The position numbers were made by a program, and so were the translations under genes. A stretch of DNA of 64,000 nucleotides from Larix kaempferi (lineage: Eukaryota > Streptophyta > Pinopsida > Pinales > Pinaceae): assembly GCA_027924585.1 (NCBI GenBank), contig BSBM01000386.1, forward strand, positions 1,102,001 through 1,166,000, in the 5' to 3' direction. Positions 10,232-19,599 of the stretch are shown piece after piece; positions within the stretch are counted from its first letter, which is position 1; every line of letters begins with the position of its first letter. The notes under the pieces are model-generated. The model saw only the letters and a list, made by a program, of their open reading frames with translations. It made no database searches and was not told where the DNA came from.

Positions 10232-10850
10232 ATTGAACAGCTGCGTATTGAACAGCCGCACGTTAAACAACTGCGTATTGAACAGTTGCGCATTGAACAG
10301 CTGCGTATTGAATAGCTGCGTATTGAACAACTGCACGTTAAACAGCTGCGTATTGAACAGCTGCGCATTGAACAGCTGCGTGTTGAACAGCTGCGCGTTG
10401 AACAGCTGCACGTTAAACAGCTGTGTATTGAACAGCTGCGCGTTGAACAGCTGCGCGTTGAACAGCTGCACGTTAAACAGCTGCGTATTGAACAGCTGCG
10501 CATTGAACAGCTGCGTATTGAATAGCTGTGTATTGAACAGTTGCGCGTTGAACAACTACGTATTGAATAGCTGCGCGTTGAACAGCTGCGTATTGAACAG
10601 CTGCCTATTGAACAACTGCGCATTGAACAACTGCACGTTGAACAGCTGCGTATTGAACAGCTGCACGTTAAACAGCTGCACGTTAAACAGCTGCACGTTA
10701 AACAGCTGCGCATTGAACAACCATTTGAGTATAGCTGCGCATTGAACAGCTGCGCGTAGTGTAGCTGCGCGTTGAACAGCTGCGCATTGTATAGCTGCGG
10801 ATTGAACAACTGTGTATTGAACAGCTGCGCATTGAACAGCTGCGCAAGCA
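10232..10850 (+). repeat. 15-bp minisatellite array, about 41 units
   Basis: The unit GAACAGCTGCGYATT, with variants GAACAGCTGCACGTTA and GAATAGCTG, repeats for about 620 bp. Because the period is a multiple of three, several frames stay open for long distances on both strands, which explains the long but meaningless open frames here. One + strand frame reads as a pentapeptide repeat (I-E-Q-L-R) that joins in frame to upstream codons but is soon broken by TAG from GAATAG units. Confidence 0.95.
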
Positions 10851-11007
10851 CAACGGCAACAGGTAACAATGTCTTTTATTTTTAATTTGCCGCATTAATA
10901 CTTATTTCTGCATGTTATATTTTCGAAACTCTGACAGTTTTCATGCAGAATTGGTACTAAGTTTTTTTTCAGATTCACAGACGATCATTTTTAATGCTGC
11001 AGTGATT

Positions 11008-11048
11008 CTAAAAAATAAAAAATAAAAAATAAAAAATAAAAAATAAAA
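11008..11048 (+). repeat. 7-bp A-rich tandem repeat (AAAAAAT)n
   Basis: About five to six units of an A-rich heptamer with regular T spacing. No coding. Confidence 0.9.
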
Positions 11049-12414
11049 ATCAGAGAAAACATGATTTGTTGATAGCTTGAAAGAGCTGCTTCTCATCGCA
11101 CATTTCATGACATTTGCAGTTACACAGAAACCAATTGCGTCATGATTTGTTTACCCACATTTCTCCTTCAAAGCACATTAGTCATCCATGTTGGAATCCA
11201 ATATTCCATTGCCTTATCTGTCATGACTTCACACATGCCTATTTTTTTGAATTGCATACAGTTTACCCCATTTTTCAGTTCATCTTTTTCCTCGCAAATA
11301 AAACCATTCCGCTCCCTCTCCATAATTACATTCCCTTTCCATAAGCACTGTTGCTACTGAGATCTTTCCTATAGTCCTACCAATCTTTTTGTAAAAACTC
11401 GCGTTGACTGATGTAGGATTCCTTAAGGCCTACCTTTCAACAAGTCTTGCCCCATCGACCTCAGCACCTCATCTGGGATATAGACTAGAGTCCATTTTGA
11501 GTACCTAGAAGCTTGCATGCCTTAATGACAAGTTCTCTTGCTGACGATCATGGGAATACATCAATGTCCCTTGATCATCAGATCTTGCAAGTGGCTCGAC
11601 CTCAGCACATCCATTCGCACTTCGCAAGATGTACTCGGGTACCTTGGCACTCATTGACATCAATGGTGAGTTGCCTCGCACTGGTTAACGGCATTCATCA
11701 ATGGTTGGTAATCCAGTGATTTCTCTTCATGCTCGACATCGACACATCCATTCGCATGATTAGAATTGTACCATCAGGTTTGTAGCGGATGAAGACTATA
11801 CACTTTTTCCTGATTCCCTCAGCAGTTACAACAGCTTGAATTCATCTATGAGAGTCTGACAGTTCCACAGCACCAGTTCAGATGCCTCCACCTCCCATTC
11901 TCTGATTCAGCAGTGATAGTCCTTGCAGTTCCTGCAGTTTCTGTTACAACCATCATTGTTATAGCAGTTGTTGTTACGGCAGTTACATCAGTTCCGGCGG
12001 TTGTTGTTTTAGCAGGTCCAGCACTTGTTCTTACAGTAGTGCTGCTATAGTAGCAGTCACCTTTCACATGTTCCTACAACAGTGTCGTCTTTCACGTTAC
12101 AGCAACGACACCATTCACAGCTACATTTTTATGATCCTACAGTAGTGACACCTTCCATCTTCTAGCCGTCGCAGTTCCATATTCTTTCTGCCAGCCGTTA
12201 CAGTAGTTGCAGCTACAGTATTAGTCACGATTTTCTACTCCAGCAGCTGCAACAACTACATTCCTATTGCATAGTTCATCTACATTTTGGGTAAGTGGAG
12301 GTATGTTGTTTTCTAAGCTTTGATCATGAAATTCCTTCTATGCTGACTTGAATATTTTGGAAAATTCCCTCACCACACTTCATTTCGTTTTCCCTTCCAT
12401 GACCTACACTATGT
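11049..12414 (+). other. Interior of the LTR element without recognised gene
   Basis: No coding frame of interest. The stretch at 11880-12250 is rich in CAGTT and GTTACAG triplet-like runs, which give a low-complexity Thr/Ala-rich - strand frame that I treat as non-coding. Confidence 0.6.
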
Positions 12415-12452
12415 TGCATGAGGGCATGCAATCGATTCAGTTTGGGGGGGGG
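12415..12452 (+). promoter_or_regulatory. Second purine-tract motif, a duplicate of the 3' PPT region
   Basis: TTGCATGAGGGCATGCAATC followed by GATTCAGTTTGGGGGGGGGA resembles TTGCATGAGGACATGCAACACC and TTCAGTTGGGGAGGA just before the 3' LTR, 507 bp downstream. It looks like an internal copy of the plus-strand priming region. Confidence 0.6.
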
Positions 12453-12947
12453 AACTATTGTCATAATCACCACATTTTTCCTTTATCATCATTCCATTTT
12501 CATCCCATTTACCATTCCCAAAAATTTCTTTTCCAACAATCCCCTGATGCACTTTACTTCATGCATTAATATACATTGGCATGATTCATACCAAATTGAG
12601 AAACGACTTTCTTATACTCAGCGATGCTCTCTTATGCACATTGATAGCTTATGATTTCCAGTGAAGTGTGTGGTTACAATTATTATCATAACAACAAGTG
12701 AAAAAAAAATAAAAAAAATGAATGTTGTTAACACAAGAACCAACATTCTTATATTCATGGTTGTTACACAAGAACCAACCATAGGAAAATGCCAGCTGTT
12801 ACTCATGAGCTGTTACTCATGTCTCCCACATATCTTGGAAACATTCATCATTAAAAAAACATCATCAATCAAAGCCAAAGTTTAGATGCCAAAGGTTCTT
12901 CAGCAGATCCATGCATGGTTGCATGAGGACATGCAACACCTTCAGTT
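12453..12947 (+). other. Spacer between the two purine-tract copies
   Basis: About 500 bp without a gene. It contains short direct repeats (ACAAGAACCAAC twice near 12735-12778, and GAGCTGTTACTCATG partly doubled near 12800). Confidence 0.5.
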
Positions 12948-12955
12948 GGGGAGGA
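12948..12955 (+). promoter_or_regulatory. Polypurine tract of the LTR element
   Basis: GGGGAGGA directly abuts the right LTR. This is the expected plus-strand primer position. Confidence 0.85.
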
Positions 12956-13901
12956 TGTTAGGACTCAGAAATGTCGTATTTTCATCCACCTTTTCCTTCA
13001 CTATTCCTTACATTTCATCGCCCTATTAAACCTTCATCATATCATTTGCATAAATACATTTGGGTTTCACATTATTATTTTCCACTTTATTCATTTTAGT
13101 ATTAAGAGTGAATTTATGATTAAATATTAGAAAATATACATGTTTTCATATATATCTCAATTATGTGTGAGCTTTGTAATGTGTAGGAATATGTGAATGA
13201 TTAAATCAAAGAGACTTCTCAAACATCTCTTACACCATTCCAAAGGAGATAGTTATTCAAGCCTATTCTTAAGGAGAAGATCATGGAAGATTTGGTTGGC
13301 ATATCTTATCTAGGATTCATGAGAGATATGTGGAGGATTCGAAGGCACCATATCTTGTAATAATAGGAAAGTGGTTGAGAGTAGTTGAGAGAATAATGGA
13401 TGTGTAATTAATGCATTCTTATCTTTTTCTTAAAGGACTCTCATGTATAAAGGAGAGTGCTCCTTCTCCATTCCATTAGGTTGGAATTAGGTTAGATTAA
13501 GCTTGTAAGAGGATTGTAATGAAGTTGGATTGGATTGGATTTTGTACTTGTTAGATTAGTCTTTGATTTGAGGTTCTTAATGTGATTTAAGCTTCCATTG
13601 TTATGCTTTCATGTTTGCCATTTGATTATGGATTTATAGATGTGAGCTCACTTATGTCATTGTTGTTAACTCTTCACATGTTGTATTTCTCTTACGCAAT
13701 TTCAATGCTTTCCTAGTTAGTGTTTCCATGCTTTCCTAGATTAATTTGATTTCAACAAATTAGATTAAGTTAGATTAGATCTACTTCAGTCCTGCACAAA
13801 CAGTGCACGTGCTTCGTCAGTTTACGTACCCCGGATTGACAAGTAAATAGTTGGGCAACCACACTGCAACGTAATTATTACGACATATAACTCACCTAAC
13901 A
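12956..13901 (+). repeat. 3' LTR of the 3989-13901 element
   Basis: 946 bp, with the same ends as the left copy and five substitutions (four of them transitions). It is followed by CCTAT, close to the CCTGT left of the element. Confidence 0.95.
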
Positions 13902-14470
13902 CCTATCAACATCTATGCTTGTCCATAAATGGTCAATCATAGAACCATATCCTATTGTAGGTTTATTCATTTTTAACTTTAGATGTTTCTTGTCCATAAA
14001 CAACTGCAAGTTTTTTTGGATGATGCTTCTTTCAACATGTCGATGTTAAAGTCACCAGTAATTACAAGTAGTGTTTTGTTGTTGTTTTCTGACACAACAT
14101 AGTCCAATACATCAAGCAGTTTGTTAGCAATGTTGTTTGGTCTATTATAAATATTCACAAGTTGCAGAATGTTGTTAGGAAGCTTAAGGTAAGTGAAAAT
14201 TGCCTCAATCGATGGCTCATTAACAAAGACTGTTTTCACGATAGGAATCGTTTTTTTTACAACTGTAAGCAGGCCATGCACTGAATGTGTTGCAATTCAA
14301 TTGTATTGTTTTACAAACATTGCAATGTTCGGGGGGGAATTCATGTGGGTTTCTTGTAGATAAAGAATGTCTGATTGCATAAGCTCAAAGTCATTTGCAA
14401 CATCGTCAAGATGTGAAATCAAGCTTCGCATGTTAAGTGAAGAAATGAATATGTGTTCAGTATTTGTAAT
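13902..14470 (-). pseudogene. Helentron endonuclease domain, N-terminal and central part
   Basis: Read on the - strand, the domain has the order typical of the apurinic-like endonucleases of Helentrons and non-LTR elements: SLNMRSL near 14430, LQET with the catalytic Glu near 14360, IYNRPNN near 14150, ITGDFNIDML near 14045 with GDFN, and then a block with IDH just before 13902. The reading is cut by the LTR element and resumes at 3988 with YWSDH. A stop and a frame change break the frame around 14282. In Helentrons this domain is thought to help target cleavage. Its presence separates this element from ordinary plant Helitrons. Confidence 0.75.
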
Positions 14471-14479
14471 TGACTTAAG

Positions 14480-16127
14480 GCCATATTGAAACTACAAAGA
14501 AGCATGCTTTTCCAACATGTTCAACTCCACAACTACTTTTGATGAAACCGAGAAATTTCTATATTGAAGCTTGCTTACAAGATATAGACATTCAATGTTA
14601 TTTACACTAGACAATGTAGTGTAAACAAGACCATGCTTTGTGACCCCTTTTGGGTCAAATGCCAATTTCGTGTCAGACCTTGTGCTCTATGAATTGTTTG
14701 GCACATGCTAATTGAACTGTGAAATGTACCCGTATTAACTTTTTTTCCCGCCAAGAAATATTTGTGTCACTATTATTTTTATAGGTGTCCAGTTGCACAA
14801 GATGGAATCAGTGTACAGATGTTGCATTGTAGCACATGCAATTGCTCCAACTTTTGGGTCTGCAAATTCAATCCATACAATGTCTGGCGTTGTTTGGCTA
14901 TAGTGTTTAAAAATACCTTCAGCACCATTGATAAGGCCATCTTCAATTGAGTAGTTTATGCCTACTATTTCGACAAGCATGTTCCTTTTCAAAGTGATTG
15001 TAGAAGGAAAGTGAGTTTTCTTTTGTCCATCAGAAATGTTTTCAATTTGATCAATTTTGGTGTTTTGAGCCATAATGGTAAATGCTTTTGTCTTAATGAG
15101 TGACAACATCTTGGAGTTATGCTGCTGAACATCTTTGTTGCAATAATAGAGAAAGGGGAATGATGGATCAAATGGTGGTTGTCTATATCAATGTTGGTTT
15201 AAGTATTGGATATCGTCAAATGTTTGGTTTACTGTCCTTATCCTATTCAAAATTGAAAATGAAAGTTTCATTTGTTTGCCTTACAACGATTTTTAATTCA
15301 TAGTATTCTATAGAATCGGTACAAAAAATGTAAGGGAATTTCTGTGGGTGGAAACTTGGAAACTCAAAAATCCAAGAATCATGAACAGGTTATGCTTAGC
15401 AGAAATCTCCACAAAAAATGACGTCAATATTTCCAAATGGTTTTGTTGAAGTATGCATGATTTCATGGAGTCGTTTGTCTATGTTATACAACATTCACGA
15501 ACCTATTAAAGAATATTCATCAATCAAGAGCACTCGAATCTGTTCATAGTCTTTGCTTAAAAGATCTAGTGTATTTGAACTTAATGGAAGCATGTTCGAG
15601 GAACCCAAGGGAAGTTTGAAAGCAAAGTGAACTGTAATGCCATCTGCATGGTATGCTGCCTCTCCAGTGAAGCAACAATTAGACCTTTTCTTTTCAAGGG
15701 GTCACTACCAATATCTTTTTCATAGAAAAATACAATAGTGTCATAAAGGGATCTTGCAGTATGGGTTTTCCTTGTGCCCGTGCTTCCTGTAAGAAAGATA
15801 CGAATTGCTTTTGTAGGGTTGTTTTTTTCCTTGTAATAATTTCTTTGACAATAGATTGTTGCTCATCGTTTAGATTTCTTCTAGTCGTAAAATATCGTCT
15901 ATATTAGGTATAAATGTTTTTTTTGCTATATTGGAAGTCTTTGGCTCTTTCAACAATTGACTTGTTCGTGTATGGAGAAGATCGCTACACATATCATACT
16001 TTTCAAAAGCGGTCGATTGGAATTCATATTTGTTTCCTGTTGCGGCATTTGGTGGCATTTGAAGATGTAATTCAACTTTGTCTTTTGCAATGTCAATATC
16101 GCCCCATTTTGTTGTTGATTTGGACAT
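14480..16127 (-). pseudogene. Helentron PIF1-family helicase domain
   Basis: From the - strand ATG-containing block at 16127, the reading follows a PIF1-type helicase: NLNDEQQ near 15870, a Walker A stretch FLTGSTGTRKTHT near 15790 (the usual GxGKT Gly replaced by Arg), LLIDEYSLIG near 15540 (Walker B), FCGDFC near 15420, a conserved block with INYSIEDGLINGAEG near 14950, and the C-terminal VTKHGLVYTTLSSV block near 14630. Several frame changes and stops separate the blocks, so it is dead. Its job in the family is to unwind DNA during rolling-circle transposition. The Rep part lies beyond the Copia insertion at 23153-24680. Confidence 0.8.
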
Positions 16128-16136
16128 TATTATTTA

Positions 16137-16741
16137 TGTTAAGATTTAATATTCTAAGACATAAAATAGCAGCATTACATTCCATTTCACAATAATAGCA
16201 TATACAAGATCACTGAAGAAACAACAAGCACATCATAAACACAAGAGACACAGATTTATCCTGGGAAACCCTCATGGGGTAGAAAACCCATCAAAGCTTC
16301 CTCAATATAGATGATCAACAATATACAAATATGCAAACCAAAGACATGATCTCCTCCTCCATCATAGCAGACCTCTCCTCCACAAGTGCGCTACATTTTG
16401 AGTGAGGGAAGTGTGTCAAATGAGGAGCTCACCTCCTCTATTTATACACATCTCCGACTTGTAGAATATATTAACTAGGTCGGCTCCAAATTTACCATTG
16501 GGTTAAACACCCCACTACAATTGACTGGGCCGACCCCTCTAGGGTGGTCTAACAATCCTTTGACCCACATAACACATACAGGGCCGACCCCCACTAGGGA
16601 AGTCTAATAACCCAAGTTACCATATTCCGACGGAGGAATAAACATCTCCGGATATACAATAAGATCTCCACGGAGGAATGAAACATCTCCATAATAATAA
16701 AGTACAAATATAATATTCTTTGAAGTTACAATATTTCAACA
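16137..16741 (-). repeat. 3' LTR of the Copia element
   Basis: 605 bp. On the - strand it starts TGTTGAAATATTG and ends TCTTAACA. A TATAAATA box lies at 16439-16446 (- strand). The right copy is collinear without indels. Confidence 0.92.
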
Positions 16742-16750
16742 CTCCCCCTT
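16742..16750 (-). promoter_or_regulatory. Polypurine tract of the Copia element
   Basis: AAGGGGGAG on the - strand abuts the 3' LTR directly. Confidence 0.85.
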
Positions 16751-16929
16751 AACGAGAAGGATATTATAATAGCATCTGCATGAGCAAGGAGTCATCAACA
16801 TCATACATGATACATCAATAAATCATTGGAAGCTTTCTCAACATCATCAGTAACTCAAGCAGTTACTGGAACATCTTCAATACTGGAACATCAACATCTT
16901 TAGTACCGAGTCTTTATCTTCTGCAGCAC

Positions 16930-17220
16930 TCGAACAGCTACAGCAACATCAACGTCTGGATCCTCACGATCATCAACATCATCATCTAGACCATCACGAT
17001 CAACAACATTGTCATCATACGATCATCAGCATCGTCATCACACGATCATCAGCATCGTCATCTAGACCATCACGATCAGCAACATAGTCGTCTAGATCAT
17101 CACGATCAGCAGCATAGTCGTCTAGATCATCACGATCAGTAGCATCGTCATCTAGATCATTAGGATCAGTAGCATCGTCATCTAGATCATCACAATCAGT
17201 AGCATCGTCATCTAGATCAT
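16930..17220 (-). repeat. Tandem repeat, 30-bp unit, Asp-rich if translated
   Basis: The unit CATCGTCATCTAGATCATCA-plus-CGATCAGTAG repeats about eight times. On the - strand it would read as an Asp-rich peptide, but I see no gene around it. It lies on the 3' side of the Copia element. Confidence 0.85.
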
Positions 17221-17455
17221 TTGTACAAGTATCCACACCAATACAAGTATACATAATCAATACAGGTATCCACACCAATACAAGTATACACATCATCAAT
17301 ACAAGTATCCTCATCAATACAAGCATAAACATCATCAATACAAGTATCCTCATCAATACAAGTATACATATCATCAATACAAGTATCCTCATCAATACAA
17401 GTGTACATATCATCAATACAAGTATCCTCATCAATACAAGTATACACAATAGCAG
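17221..17455 (-). repeat. Tandem repeat, about 39-bp unit
   Basis: The unit contains ATACAAGTATCCTCATCAAT and then ACAAGTATACATATCATCA, repeated five to six times. The period is a multiple of three, so it stays open on the - strand (TCIDEDTCIDD-like). Confidence 0.85.
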
Positions 17456-17479
17456 CATACCCTGCAACACACATGATCC

Positions 17480-18470
17480 AATTACGGGATGATCAATCCC
17501 TCTCACTTTAGGACATAGGTCCAAGGATGATACAATCCTGATCCGCTTATGGGATGATTAGTCCCTCTCAGTTTAAGACATCTCTCATGTCTATGGATGA
17601 TGCAATCCAGATCAACTTACAGGATGATCAATCCTTATCACTTTAAGACACCTCACCATGTCTAGGGATGATGCAATCCCGAATCAACTTACAGGATGAT
17701 TAGTCCTTATCACTTTAAGACACCTCACCGTGTCTAGGGACGATGCAATCCCAATCTACTTAGAGGATGATTAATCCTTATCACTTTAGGACATAAGTCC
17801 AAGGACGATGCAATCCTGATCCACTTACGGGATGATCAATCCCTTATCACTTTAGGACATAAGTCCAAGGATGATGCAATCCTGATCCACTTACGGGATG
17901 ATCAATCCCTATCACTTTAGGACATAAGTCCAAGGATGATGCAATCCTAATCCACTTACGGGATGATCAATCCCTATCACTTTAGGACATAAGTCCAAGG
18001 ATGATGCAATCCTATCACGTACATTTTGAACCAAACGCTCAGGGATGATGCAGTCCTATCACGTCCACTAGGGATCACTTTCTCGGAGACATATGTATAC
18101 GGATCTCTTTTAGGACATGTGTCCATGGATGATACAATCCCCTCGTCCACTAGGGACCACATTCTCGGAGACATCTATCTACGGATCACTTTAGAACTAA
18201 AGTCCAGGGATGATACACTCCTCTCGTCCACTAGGGACCACATTCTCGGAGACATCTGTCTACGGATCACTTTTAGGACATGTGTCCATGGATGATACAA
18301 TCCTCTCATCCACTAGGGACCACATTCTCGGAGACATCTGTCTATGGATCAATTTAGAACATGTGTTCAAGGATGATGCAATCCCTCTTCTTTCTTGGAG
18401 ACATATGTCTACGAATCCTTTTAGAACATGTGTTCAAGGATGATGCAATCCCCTTGTCAACTTAGACCCT
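17480..18470 (-). repeat. Degenerate tandem array, units of about 60-85 bp
   Basis: Units carry GGGATGATCAATCCC, CACTTTAGGACATAAGTCC and AAGGATGATGCAATCC. From about 18060 they change to a variant with CTCGTCCACTAGGGACCAC and TTCTCGGAGACAT. Many units contain short inverted repeats (for example GGGATGATCAATCCC). No gene. Confidence 0.85.
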
Positions 18471-18597
18471 GTCTAAGGACTATCCACCAACCTCTCTGTC
18501 GGCATCACCAATATAGGTATCCACATCATCGACCTCATTGTCGATGCAGGAAATCTCGTCATAAGTGACCACATCACTCCCCCTCTCGAGGAGGGTC

Positions 18598-19590
18598 CTA
18601 CCAAGCTTGTCTCAAAAAATAATCAAACTTTTCTTGAGGTAGAGGTTTGGTTAGTACATCGGTAACTTGTTCACTTGAGGTAGAGGTTTGGTTAGTACAT
18701 CTACAACTTGTTACAAATTCAAACTTTATAGTTCCTTTCTGCACCATATCATGGAACACTGGATTCTCTGCCATCTTGATACAACTCTGTTTGTCACATA
18801 GGATCACAATTGGGTCTATCTCTAAGTCAAACAATCCAGAAGCCATACTGCTTCACAAATAGCAGAGCAACCAGCCATATATTCCACTTGTGCTGAGAGC
18901 CACACTAGACTACTTCCAGCTAAACCACGAGATCATGGCTGATCCCAGACAATAACATCCTCTCGATGTGTTCTTCCTGTCTGATACACTTTCTGCCCAA
19001 TCAACATCTGTGTAGCCATCTGAAGTCATGATCTCCAAGATAGCATAGATCAAAGTCTATCGTATCCTTTAGGTACCTCATCACATGCTTTGCAACTATC
19101 AGGTGAACACATCCAGTTTCCACTAGATACTGACTCAAGGTGTTCACAGCAAAACATATATCTGACCTAGTATTTGTTAGATACATCAATGACCCAATAA
19201 TTTGTCTGTACAGAGTTATATACACTAACTCTGATGAGTCATTCACTAACAGCTTCAAGTTGGAATCCATGTGAGTGGCCATTCCAACATATCAAGTCCT
19301 TTTAATATTTCTCGGCATACTTTCCCTGGTTGAGAAAGATTCCTTCTGAGCCTTTCCATACTTCCAGACCTAGGAAGTAATGCATCAATCTGAGATCTTT
19401 CATTTTCATTTCTGCAGTCATCTTCTTCTTTCTTTTCATGATCTATTTCTCATTCCTTGTCAGAAAGAGATCATCCTCATACAATAATGGTATGATAGGT
19501 TCATCATCCACAACCTTAAGGTAAAGTTTAGGATCAGCTTTACTTCTGGTAAAACCCAAGCTTTGTCAAGAAGCTCTCAATTCTCATTCA
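18598..19590 (-). pseudogene. Copia RT-RNase H remnant
   Basis: On the - strand from about 19590 down: a block with IESFLTKLGFTRSKADPKLY and LLYEDDLFLT (the Copia YVDD box with Glu for Val) near 19490, LRLMHYFLGLEVW near 19380, RQIIGSLMYLTNTRSDICFAVN near 19200, then the RNase H part with CDKQSCIKMAENPVFHD near 18790 and TDVLTKPLPQEKFDYF near 18640. Frame changes and stops break it into pieces. A short internal duplication (GAGGTAGAGGTTTGGTTAGT, twice near 18630-18700) disturbs the RNase H end. Upstream of 19590 only scattered RT-like fragments remain. Confidence 0.85.
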
Positions 19591-19599
19591 TTCACACTC

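Larger units (their letters stand above)
3989..13901 (+). mobile_element. Young non-autonomous LTR retrotransposon (LARD-like) carrying captured gene fragments
   Basis: Two direct repeats of exactly 946 bp (3989-4934 and 12956-13901) begin TGTTAG and end CTAACA. They bound an 8,021-bp interior with a tRNA-Asp primer site after the left repeat and a purine tract before the right one. The repeats differ at five positions (4126, 4572, 4625, 4788, 4894 in the left copy), about 0.5%, so insertion was recent. The flanks are CCTGT and CCTAT, a 5-bp target duplication with one difference. There is no gag, protease, integrase or RT frame, so it must have used another element's proteins. Its interior holds pieces of host genes (AE7-like, VPS33-like, RecQ-like) and several tandem arrays. 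The primer site type is common in plant Gypsy elements. Confidence 0.93.

Noticed and set aside
10171-10895. Several long open frames on both strands (up to 232 codons) rich in Ser-Cys-Leu, Gln-Leu-Phe-Asn or Asn-Ser-Cys
   Set aside because: They are a by-product of the 15-bp array, whose period keeps frames open on both strands. There is no start context or conserved domain.
17015-17524. - strand frame of 169 codons with hydrophobic LVLMRILVLM repeats
   Set aside because: Produced by the 30-bp and 39-bp tandem arrays. The amino-acid pattern is periodic and has no protein family features.
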